Shown piece after piece: positions 1 to 6,009 of a stretch of DNA of 7,301 nt. Where the stretch lies: positions 1 to 7,301 of the forward strand of contig JAUYSF010000038.1 in assembly GCA_030696435.1 (NCBI GenBank), in the 5' to 3' direction. Under the pieces are notes generated by a model. The model worked only from the letters and a program-made list of their open reading frames with translations, had not been told where the DNA came from and ran no database searches. Each line of letters opens with the position of its first letter. The stretch's first letter is position 1. The stretch comes from Desulfoprunum sp. (GTDB lineage: Bacteria; Desulfobacterota; Desulfobulbia; Desulfobulbales; Desulfocapsaceae). The translations under genes were made by a program, and so were the position numbers.

Positions 1-600
1 GTGGATCCGACGACCATGGGCCATGACCCGTCTCACCTTCCGCCCCGTTATCATCTTCAAGGCATCGAAGACATGGATGGCTGTATGAAAAAGCACACCC
101 GCCCCTGCCGCATCCTTGTCGTCATGCCAGGCAAGGATCGAGGGTTCCAGTCTCTGATTGGCAGAGAATGAATAAAGCGGTCCCATTTTCGAGATACCAG
201 CACGCAAGGCTTGGATCACCGGATTATAGCGCAGAGTCTGACCGACCGTGAGAGGGACACCAGCCGCATCCATGATCTGCAGGATTTGGCCGGCCTCTGC
301 CACATTCCGGGCCAGGGGTTTTTCGACAAGTAGTGGCTTGCCTGCCTGCGCGCAGTGCCGGGCAATGTCCAGGTTTAAAGAAGGCGGAGTGACTGCAACT
401 ACCGCATCGACATCCGCTGCGGCGATCAAGGTCCGCCAGTCTTCATAAAAGATCGTGCACCAGCACCGTGCCTGCTCTTGGCCCTGTGCAACTGACTGAC
501 GGGATATACCGGCCAGTTGCAATCCTTCGAGGTCCTGAACAATGTGCCCGGCGTATCTGCTGCCATGGCGACCGGTGCCGATGATGGCAATTTGTTTCAT
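1..600 (-). CDS. Gfo/Idh/MocA-family NAD(P)-dependent oxidoreductase (C-terminus cut by window edge)
   Basis: The first 200 codons of a predicted cytoplasmic sugar- or cyclitol-type dehydrogenase are visible; the frame is still open at base 1, so the C-terminal part is missing. The start region has a Rossmann dinucleotide-binding loop, GTGRHG (residues 8-13), after a short beta strand. TPPS (71-74) and EKPLARN (93-99) follow; the latter is the family's EKP motif with catalytic Lys94. The segment at 166-186 matches the start of the substrate domain, with His176 and Asp179. His172 stands where many members carry the catalytic Asp of the D-x-x-x-H pair, so this is a variant subgroup. The ATG at 598-600 is the only reasonable start because an in-frame TGA lies about 45 bases upstream with no other start codon between. 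No good Shine-Dalgarno sequence precedes it. It is probably the fourth gene of the leftward operon. Family assignment is firm; the substrate is unknown. Confidence 0.9.
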   Translation of the reverse strand, partial: MKQIAIIGTGRHGSRYAGHIVQDLEGLQLAGISRQSVAQGQEQARCWCTIFYEDWRTLIAAADVDAVVAVTPPSLNLDIARHCAQAGKPLLVEKPLARNVAEAGQILQIMDAAGVPLTVGQTLRYNPVIQALRAGISKMGPLYSFSANQRLEPSILAWHDDKDAAGAGVLFHTAIHVFDALKMITGRKVRRVMAHGRRIH

Positions 601-661
601 GGGTTCGGGTTGGCAAAAAGGGAAAAGGGCGCGGCGGTCCTGTCAGCCCGCAGAAATATGC

Positions 662-838
662 TCACGTTGATACTGTGCGGAAGAAGATCACATACCCGGC
701 TGCACTGAGGCTCAACACGAAAAGACTGGTGAGAATAATAATGGGGAAGATCTTTTTGTAGTTCAAGAAACCTCGGCCCTTAGGTGAGCGTGAACGAAGT
801 GATGCCCCACGTCTGCCCGTTTTTTTCTTTTTATTCAT
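662..838 (-). CDS. Small basic single-span membrane protein, unknown function
   Basis: This is a 58-residue protein I do not recognise. Residues 1-29 are strongly basic (12 Lys/Arg, beginning MNKKKKTGRR). One hydrophobic segment follows at about 30-53 (KIFPIIILTSLF onward), then a five-residue tail, RTVST. The positive-inside rule predicts a cytoplasmic N-terminus. No cysteine, lipobox or signal-peptidase site is evident, so it should stay as a membrane anchor. The start is ambiguous. The ATG at 836-838 has GAGAGAG six bases upstream, while a TTG at 851-853, adding five residues, has a better AAAGGA six bases upstream. It lies 60 bp after the polyprenyl synthase stop and 61 bp before the oxidoreductase start, on the same strand, so cotranscription is likely. 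Its reality rests on the coherent basic-then-hydrophobic layout, the ribosome-binding sites and the fit in the gap; homologues were not checked. Confidence 0.65.
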   Translation of the reverse strand: MNKKKKTGRRGASLRSRSPKGRGFLNYKKIFPIIILTSLFVLSLSAAGYVIFFRTVST

Positions 839-844
839 AGGTTG

Positions 845-865
845 CTCTCTCAATTTCTATCCTTT
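845..865 (-). promoter_or_regulatory. Two competing ribosome-binding sites of the small membrane protein
   Basis: Read on the minus strand, AAAGGA (860-865) sits six bases before a TTG codon (851-853), and GAGAGAG (845-851) sits six bases before the ATG at 836-838. Both are in the same frame, so the protein could begin with either; the choice changes its length by five residues. The first site is nearer the consensus, while the second serves the stronger start codon. Confidence 0.45.
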
Positions 866-898
866 CTGGTTTATTGTGGTAATGCACAGCTCCATGTT

Positions 899-1897
899 CT
901 ATTTTTCTCGTTTGAGAACATATTGGGTAAGCCCCTGCAGCACCGTTACATCGCTCGCTGCAGACTCGTCTGTAAAAATCTCCAGCTGTTGCACTGCAAT
1001 GGACACAGACTCTTCAGCCTTTTCCCTGGTAGCGGAAAAACCATTGTACTTGTCGATCAGATGATATACCTCGCTGAATGCCTGTCGCCGTGCCGCTTCA
1101 CTACCGAGTATGGCTAGCAGGCGGCCCCGATCCTGTGCGTCTGCCCGATGGAGTGCCAAAATCAGTGGCAGAGTCATTTTTCCTTCAACGAGATCGTTGC
1201 CAACAGGCTTTCCGGTTTTTGCTGTCTCGCCCTGGTAATCTAGGAGATCATCAATCATCTGAAAAGCGCAACCAAGCTGGACGCCATAGGCCCGCAAGGC
1301 CTTCCGTTTCCTCTCGTGGCCTTGGGCATAGAGCACGCCTATTTCACAGGCAGCTGCAATAAGCAGGGCGGTTTTGCCCATAATAGCACCGATATAATCA
1401 TCTTCCGAAAGACTATACCTGCCGGCGTTGCGCAACTGCATGAATTCTCCGTCAACCATCCCGGCCGCCGCCTCGGAAAAAAGGGCCAGGGCCTCTTTGC
1501 CACCGATCTGGCCAACTATAGCCATAGATTTTGCATGCAGAAAATCTCCCGTTAAAATTGCAGAAACCAGCCCGTATTGCCTGTAGACTGAAGGTTTTCC
1601 CCGCCGGGTATCGGCATTGTCGATGACATCATCGTGCAGAAGCGTTGCCGCATGCAGATACTCAAAGGCCCTGGCCAATTGGTAGATCTCGGCATCTTCA
1701 CGGCCGCACAGGCGCGCGGCAATGACTACCAGAAGTGGGCGGATGCGCTTGCCACCATTGAATAGACTATATTCCAGGACCTCCGCCAGAAGCCCATCCA
1801 CCTTCGGGGTGAGCCCGGCCAGATCGTCACGCATGGCCATATCGATGCGCAGCGCATCTTTGTGTATCGCCGCCAGCAAGATCTTTGTATCTGTCAT
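899..1897 (-). CDS. ispB: Long-chain trans-polyprenyl diphosphate synthase (IspB-type)
   Basis: This 332-residue enzyme condenses isopentenyl diphosphate onto an allylic primer to make a long prenyl chain, in this context most likely the side chain of menaquinone or ubiquinone. All hallmarks are present: GGKRIRP (48-54), which binds isopentenyl diphosphate; the first Asp-rich motif DDVID (89-93) followed by RRG; the second Asp-rich motif DDLLD (216-220); and GNDLVEGKMTLP (233-244). Ala84 and Thr85, five and four residues before the first Asp, are small. In this family that leaves the chain pocket open and fits a C35-C45 product rather than farnesyl or geranylgeranyl diphosphate; exact length is not readable. 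Length is normal for the family. The ATG at 1895-1897 is preceded by a purine-rich GAGGGGGGAAG tract. It starts 37 bp after the helicase stop, so the two genes are very likely cotranscribed. An octaprenyl, heptaprenyl or solanesyl label would be equally possible. Confidence 0.95.
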   Translation of the reverse strand: MTDTKILLAAIHKDALRIDMAMRDDLAGLTPKVDGLLAEVLEYSLFNGGKRIRPLLVVIAARLCGREDAEIYQLARAFEYLHAATLLHDDVIDNADTRRGKPSVYRQYGLVSAILTGDFLHAKSMAIVGQIGGKEALALFSEAAAGMVDGEFMQLRNAGRYSLSEDDYIGAIMGKTALLIAAACEIGVLYAQGHERKRKALRAYGVQLGCAFQMIDDLLDYQGETAKTGKPVGNDLVEGKMTLPLILALHRADAQDRGRLLAILGSEAARRQAFSEVYHLIDKYNGFSATREKAEESVSIAVQQLEIFTDESAASDVTVLQGLTQYVLKREK

Positions 1898-1903
1898 AGA
1901 CTT

Positions 1904-1911
1904 CCCCCCTC
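1904..1911 (-). promoter_or_regulatory. Ribosome-binding site of the polyprenyl synthase
   Basis: A G-rich GAGGGGGG tract on the minus strand ends six bases before the ATG at 1895-1897 and continues into AAG. It supports that start over any internal one. Confidence 0.55.
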
Positions 1912-1934
1912 GATGAAGATCACACGTATTCTGT

Positions 1935-3893
1935 CTATTGCCGGAAAAAGTCGGAAAGATTTTGCAATGAGCGTACCACGGGTGAAGGCGGCAGGCTTTT
2001 CAGGAAAGTCCGGCCATAGCCCTTGGAGAAAAGCCGCACATCCATGATGGCGATGACGCCTCTATCCGTTGCGGCCCGCATCAAACGGCCCACACCTTGA
2101 CGGAGACTGAGAATGGCTCTCGGGACCTGAAATTCGAAAAAGGGTGTCCCCCCGTTTTCAGTGATGCTCTGTATGCGGGCCTGGATGACGGGATCGGTTG
2201 GGACCTCGAAAGGCAGTTTGTCGATAATCACACAGCTCAACGACTCACCCGGCACATCAATCCCCTCCCAGAAACTGGCTACCGCGAGCAGTACCGAGCT
2301 TGTAGTGTCTCGAAAGGTCTGGAGCAGAGCCTGGCGGGGGGCAGTCCCCTGGACAAGTACGGGATAGTCAAGGTGCTCACCCAGATACTCGACCATACTG
2401 TCCATGCCTTTCAAGCTGGTAAAAAGAACGAGTGCCCGCCCTCGACTTATCTGCAGGATATCACAGACTCTTTCACAGACCCTCGCGGGAAAATCTCTGG
2501 CAGCAGGTTCCGGAAATCCGCCCTCCGGGACATACAGCAGGGTTCTTTGAGCATAATCAAAGGGCGAAGGCAGTTTAAGAAATATCGTCTGCCCGTTGAG
2601 CCCCAACCGATCCTTGATATAGTCGAAAGAACCGCCGGAAGAGAGGGTCGCCGAGGTCATGACACATGATTGCACCGTGGCATACAAGGTTTCCCGGAGA
2701 TGATCAGCAATCTGGATGGGCGTGGCCGAGAGTGAAATCGTCCGTTCTTTCCGCTCATACCAATGGACACATCTGGGCCGCGAGCTGTCTTGCGATACTA
2801 AGGCGATATCAAGGAAATTCTTCTTGAGTTCGGCAGTGCGTTTTTCGAGATTTGCCCAGCCCTCACCGTAAGCACTGCAGCCATTGATCTGTGAGCGTAA
2901 TCTTTCCAGGGCCACGGCCAGCAACTCCACCTCCTGTCTCCAGACATCTTCCGTCACAGTATTGATCAGGCCATCGAGGTGATATCTGCCCTTTTCAACA
3001 GGAAATATTAGGGAGAACCCTTCAGCCCGCTGTTTCACCGCCTGGGCAACGCCCCGAATGCTGTCAGCCCTGGCCGGATCAAGATCAATATCTGCCTGCC
3101 GATCCAGATCTGAAAAAAGATCGAAAAGCTGGTACTGACTGAACGTCCTGCCAAAAAACAGCGTTGCCACATTTTCAATATGGTGGGCCTCGTCAAAAAT
3201 GACCCCTTCGTAGCGCGGCAGCACCTCACCATGACCTTCCCGGCGAAGGGCCAGGTCTGAGAAAAACAGATGATGATTAACAATAAGCAGTCGGGCGGAA
3301 CCTGCTTTTTTGCGAAGCCCGTTAACAAAACAGAAAGAGGCCTCCGGGCAGTCTCCTCCCAGACACTGGTTTGAATGGGCGGAAATCTTCGGCCACAAAG
3401 GCGATCTGTCGGTCAACCAGTCCAACTCGGCCCGATCACCCGTAAGAGTGGACTGCAGCCACTGCTCAATTCTATCTCCTTCCGAATCGACCAGAAGAGA
3501 CAACTGGGCCGAAGTACGATACTGATACCAGCGATAATGGCAGAGATAGTTCTGACGCCCCTTTACGCAGAGGGCCGGGATATTTTGATTGAGGACACGC
3601 TCTGCCAGGGGAATTTCTTTTTTGAGAATCTGATCCTGCAAATTCAGTGTCGCGGTAGAAATGACAATACGCTTTCCCGAGAGAATGGCCGGAAGCAGAT
3701 AGGCCAGCGTTTTTCCTACTCCCGTTTCAGCTTCAACGACAAGGACCCGGGCCCGGTTTAACTGCCCATCCTGCTCTCCCTCACCAAGGAGAAGATCTGT
3801 AACCGCCTCAGCCATGACCTGCTGACTTTCCCGGATTTCATACTGTGACAAGCTCTGGGCCAGGAGCCCACCCTGGGCAAATATTTCTTTCAT
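1935..3893 (-). CDS. dinG: DinG/YoaA-family Fe-S superfamily 2 DNA helicase
   Basis: This 652-residue ATP-dependent helicase belongs to the XPD/DinG group, which unwinds 5'-3' and acts on repair and replication intermediates. Walker A is AETGVGKT (55-62). Four cysteines, C118, C177, C182 and C188, are placed as in the 4Fe-4S cluster of this family; C-x4-C-x5-C is the spacing I recall for E. coli DinG. Walker B is DEAH (234-237), preceded by NHHLFF (206-211). The second RecA-like domain shows VMTSATL (411-417), FWEGIDVPGE (541-550) and motif VI QGVGRLMR (599-606). Nothing is missing or broken. The length is closer to YoaA (about 636) than to E. coli DinG (716), so the symbol denotes family rather than strict orthology. 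The ATG at 3891-3893 has GGAG seven bases upstream. It is the first gene of the leftward set, 37 bp ahead of the prenyl synthase. A LexA-type SOS box was not recognised upstream. Confidence 0.95.
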   Translation of the reverse strand: MKEIFAQGGLLAQSLSQYEIRESQQVMAEAVTDLLLGEGEQDGQLNRARVLVVEAETGVGKTLAYLLPAILSGKRIVISTATLNLQDQILKKEIPLAERVLNQNIPALCVKGRQNYLCHYRWYQYRTSAQLSLLVDSEGDRIEQWLQSTLTGDRAELDWLTDRSPLWPKISAHSNQCLGGDCPEASFCFVNGLRKKAGSARLLIVNHHLFFSDLALRREGHGEVLPRYEGVIFDEAHHIENVATLFFGRTFSQYQLFDLFSDLDRQADIDLDPARADSIRGVAQAVKQRAEGFSLIFPVEKGRYHLDGLINTVTEDVWRQEVELLAVALERLRSQINGCSAYGEGWANLEKRTAELKKNFLDIALVSQDSSRPRCVHWYERKERTISLSATPIQIADHLRETLYATVQSCVMTSATLSSGGSFDYIKDRLGLNGQTIFLKLPSPFDYAQRTLLYVPEGGFPEPAARDFPARVCERVCDILQISRGRALVLFTSLKGMDSMVEYLGEHLDYPVLVQGTAPRQALLQTFRDTTSSVLLAVASFWEGIDVPGESLSCVIIDKLPFEVPTDPVIQARIQSITENGGTPFFEFQVPRAILSLRQGVGRLMRAATDRGVIAIMDVRLFSKGYGRTFLKSLPPSPVVRSLQNLSDFFRQ

Positions 3894-3898
3894 AGGAG

Positions 3899-3904
3899 CT
3901 CTCC
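3899..3904 (-). promoter_or_regulatory. Ribosome-binding site of the helicase gene
   Basis: GGAGAG on the minus strand, with the GGAG core seven bases before the ATG at 3891-3893, is a good Shine-Dalgarno match and fixes the helicase start. Confidence 0.6.
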
Positions 3905-3981
3905 AAGAGCATTTTCAGAGCAAATATATCTCATAAACCGTGGCCACAGGGCCAAAAATATACAATACAAGGGAGAACTCT

Positions 3982-4010
3982 GTCATACGATTTTTTCTTT
4001 TATTTTTCAA
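3982..4010 (-). promoter_or_regulatory. Candidate sigma-70 promoter for the helicase operon
   Basis: On the minus strand TTGAAA (4005-4010; five of six to consensus) and TATGAC (3982-3987; four of six) are separated by exactly 17 bases of A-rich sequence. Transcription would begin near 3975, giving a leader of roughly 80 nt before the helicase ATG. This is the best-spaced hexamer pair I found in the divergent region. It is a sequence match only. Confidence 0.4.
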
Positions 4011-4034
4011 CCAGACCTGTAAAGTAAGAATAGC

Positions 4035-4060
4035 TCACAAATACGCCAGCGTGTTTGTGA
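4035..4060. repeat. 26-nt dyad (imperfect inverted repeat), possible operator or leader hairpin
   Basis: The ten-base arms at 4035-4044 (TCACAAATAC) and 4051-4060 (GTGTTTGTGA) are inverted repeats with one mismatch, which becomes a wobble pair in the plus-strand RNA. The loop is GCCAGC. It lies between the two divergent genes, upstream of the kinase ATG and about 72 bp upstream of the inferred helicase transcription start. No U-run follows on either strand, so it does not look like a terminator. A regulator-binding site for either gene or a 5'-leader hairpin of the kinase message are the plausible roles; neither is proven. Confidence 0.4.
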
Positions 4061-4155
4061 CTCTGTTCGTTTTATGCCTTAGGGGGCTTTGTCGGTTCTT
4101 TACACAACGCCTGAACGAGCTCCTTCACAACTCTTTTCACCCACCAGAGCCTCCT

Positions 4156-6009
4156 ATGGTCGAACTACTCTCACAAAAAGATGCCCAATCCGCCCTTCCC
4201 GCACTGCAACTCCTAAATCCAGGAGAATCTGTAGTCATTGTAGACGATTCTCCTGAGATAGTGGTTTTACTCAATCACTATCTCACCAAACAAGGATTCA
4301 CCGTTTTGCAGGCCGGATCTGCCGGGGAACTCTACAAACACCTTGAGGGCGAACACGTTGCCCTTGTGCTTCTTGACATCGGCCTGCCGGACCGTAACGG
4401 TACAGAGATCCTCCTAGATCTCGTCTCCAAGTATCCTGACCTCGGTATCATTATGGTCACAGGCTCCATTGATCTGCAGACAGCCCTCGATTGCCTGAGG
4501 CAGGGCGCTGACGATTACCTGACAAAACCAGTCAGCATGGAGCAGTTCAACCATACCATCAGAAATACCCTCAAAAAAAGACGACTAGCCATTGATAACC
4601 GGCTGTTTCAACGAGAACTTGAAGCGAAAAACTACCGTGCCCAGTTTCTACATCAGCTCAATCAGAAGATGAACTCGGCCTACCTGAGCACAGTCGAGTT
4701 GACTGGCATCCTTCAGGCTATACTCGTTGGCATTACCTCCGAGGAGGGCCTCCAGTTTAATCGGGCCTTTCTCGCATTATTTGATGAGAGTGGAGACCAC
4801 CTACAAGGCAGACTTGCCATCGGACCATCCAGTCGCGAAGATGCCGGTCGAGTCTGGAATGCGATTAAAGAGAGTGATCTACACTTCCAGGATATCATCA
4901 CCCACCTGAGAACCGATTACCGGGATAAGGATATCGAGGTAAACCGCATTGTGCAGTCACTGAGAATCCCGACGGCGGAGAACGAGCATATTCTCATCCA
5001 GGCCGCTCTGCAGCGCACCAGCATCATCGTCAACCAGGGCTGGGCCGGAAATCATCCCGTAACAGGACAGCTGCTTGAGTTACTCGCTGAAGATTCCTTT
5101 GTTATAGTCCCTCTCTATTCTCCCAGCAAATCTCTGGGCGTCATCATCGTTGACAATTTCATTACCGGTAAGCCCATTAGCACGGAGGATGTGCATTCCC
5201 TCGAAATCTTCGCCAGCCAAGCGAGCCTGGCAATTGAGCATAGCCATCTCTATGAAGACATGCTCAATAAAATTGCCGAACTGGAGATTGTTACCCAAGA
5301 GCTCGAGCGGAGCAAAGATTTGCTTGTTGAGGCAGAAAAATACTCGGCAATGGGCCAGATGTCCGCCCAACTCGTACATGCCATCCGCAACCCAATAACC
5401 TCCATTGGCGGTACCGCCAGACTCCTGGCAAAAAAGAGCGACGATCCCTACACCATCAGCTTCCTCAATGTGATCACGAAAGAGGCTGCCAAAATAGAGG
5501 CAACACTTGAAGATCTTTTCAGTTTTGTCCAAGACGGTGAGATAAACATCGTCGAGCAACCGCTCTACCCGATCCTTCGGCGCAGTGTGATGGTCTTTTA
5601 CACAACGATGAAGAAAAATAAGATCAGCTACACCCTTGATCTCCCCGAGCAAGATCCGGTTATTCCAGTCGATGGCGTTCGCATACGGCAGGCGTTTCTG
5701 CATCTCATCCGCAATGCCATTGAGGCCATGCCGGAAGGGGGAACCCTGCGGGTAACAGCCGCATCCCATGAAGATAACGTCCATATAACCATCAGCGACA
5801 CAGGACTCGGTATCCCGGAAGCGGCTCTCCGACGTGTTACCGATCCTTTTTACACTACCAAGGTTTACGGAACAGGCATGGGTTTAACCCTTGTAGAGCG
5901 GATTCTCGCCATGCACAATGGCAGCTTTCATCTCAAACCGGCAGACGATGGTGGAATGATTGCGATAATTATTCTTCCGCGAAGACTTTCATCTCTCCCG
6001 CAGGCTTGA
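4156..6009 (+). CDS. Soluble hybrid sensor histidine kinase: receiver-GAF-HisKA-HATPase_c
   Basis: This is a 617-residue two-component protein without membrane spans, so it should sense a cytoplasmic cue. An N-terminal receiver domain (about 25-140) has the complete phosphorylation pocket: Asp30/Asp31, phospho-acceptor Asp74, Thr102 and Lys124. A GAF sensor domain follows (about 175-363; ends near EIFASQASLAIEHSHLYED), then a coiled-coil linker (about 364-395). The HisKA dimerisation domain carries His408 in VHAIRNPIT. The HATPase_c domain (about 500-610) has the N box with Asn520 in RNAIEAMPEGG, the G1 box SDTGLGIP (Asp548), the F box DPFYTT and the G2 box GTGMGLTL. The residue after the phospho-acceptor His is Ala (codon GCC) where most HisKA kinases have Glu or Asp. 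The ATG at 4156-4158 is chosen because it begins shortly before the receiver. The frame stays open back to a GTG at 3940, but no ATG and no ribosome-binding site lie there; the site before 4156 is weak too. The ligand and partner regulator are unknown. Confidence 0.9.
   Translation: MVELLSQKDAQSALPALQLLNPGESVVIVDDSPEIVVLLNHYLTKQGFTVLQAGSAGELYKHLEGEHVALVLLDIGLPDRNGTEILLDLVSKYPDLGIIMVTGSIDLQTALDCLRQGADDYLTKPVSMEQFNHTIRNTLKKRRLAIDNRLFQRELEAKNYRAQFLHQLNQKMNSAYLSTVELTGILQAILVGITSEEGLQFNRAFLALFDESGDHLQGRLAIGPSSREDAGRVWNAIKESDLHFQDIITHLRTDYRDKDIEVNRIVQSLRIPTAENEHILIQAALQRTSIIVNQGWAGNHPVTGQLLELLAEDSFVIVPLYSPSKSLGVIIVDNFITGKPISTEDVHSLEIFASQASLAIEHSHLYEDMLNKIAELEIVTQELERSKDLLVEAEKYSAMGQMSAQLVHAIRNPITSIGGTARLLAKKSDDPYTISFLNVITKEAAKIEATLEDLFSFVQDGEINIVEQPLYPILRRSVMVFYTTMKKNKISYTLDLPEQDPVIPVDGVRIRQAFLHLIRNAIEAMPEGGTLRVTAASHEDNVHITISDTGLGIPEAALRRVTDPFYTTKVYGTGMGLTLVERILAMHNGSFHLKPADDGGMIAIIILPRRLSSLPQA

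Larger units (their letters stand above)
3894..4155. other. Divergent intergenic region between helicase operon and sensor kinase
   Basis: These 262 bp separate two divergent genes. They hold the helicase ribosome-binding site, a candidate leftward promoter (3982-4010) and the 26-nt dyad (4035-4060). No convincing -35/-10 pair for the kinase was found on the plus strand; TACAAT at 3961-3966 resembles a -10 box but lacks a matching -35. The kinase frame stays open from 3940 through this region but is probably not translated. Confidence 0.6.

Noticed and set aside
248..448. Plus-strand open frame of 66 codons near the left edge
   Set aside because: It is antisense to the Rossmann domain of the oxidoreductase, which carries clear family motifs in the opposite strand.
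602..655. Possible weak terminator between the small membrane protein and the oxidoreductase
   Set aside because: On the minus strand a GGGC/GCCC pairing is followed by T-rich sequence, but the stem is four bases, the loop is long and C residues interrupt the T tract.
820..838. Programmed frameshift at the A-rich start of the small membrane protein
   Set aside because: The A5-G-A7 run encodes the Lys cluster, but its phase does not fit the X-XXY-YYZ heptamer and no useful alternative frame follows. At most it is an indel-prone run.
2097..2669. Plus-strand open frame of 190 codons inside the helicase gene
   Set aside because: It is antisense to the well-conserved C-terminal helicase domain and its translation resembles no protein family; a shadow frame.
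3375..3761. Plus-strand open frame of 128 codons inside the helicase N-terminal half
   Set aside because: It is opposite the Fe-S and Walker A region of the helicase, with no recognisable domain and no ribosome-binding site worth noting.
3941..3954. Short hairpin TGGCC-ACAG-GGCCA upstream of the helicase
   Set aside because: It has only a five-base stem and no U-run in the orientation needed for a terminator; such short palindromes are frequent by chance.
4035..4060. CRP/FNR-type binding site
   Set aside because: The half-sites are in the opposite order to TGTGA-N6-TCACA and the spacing differs, so the dyad was kept as an unassigned inverted repeat only.
5080..5784. Long minus-strand open frame (234 codons) opposite the kinase gene
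   Set aside because: It is fully antisense to the conserved GAF, HisKA and HATPase_c coding sequence, and its protein shows no domain logic. Antisense open frames of this kind are a common by-product of kinase codon usage.
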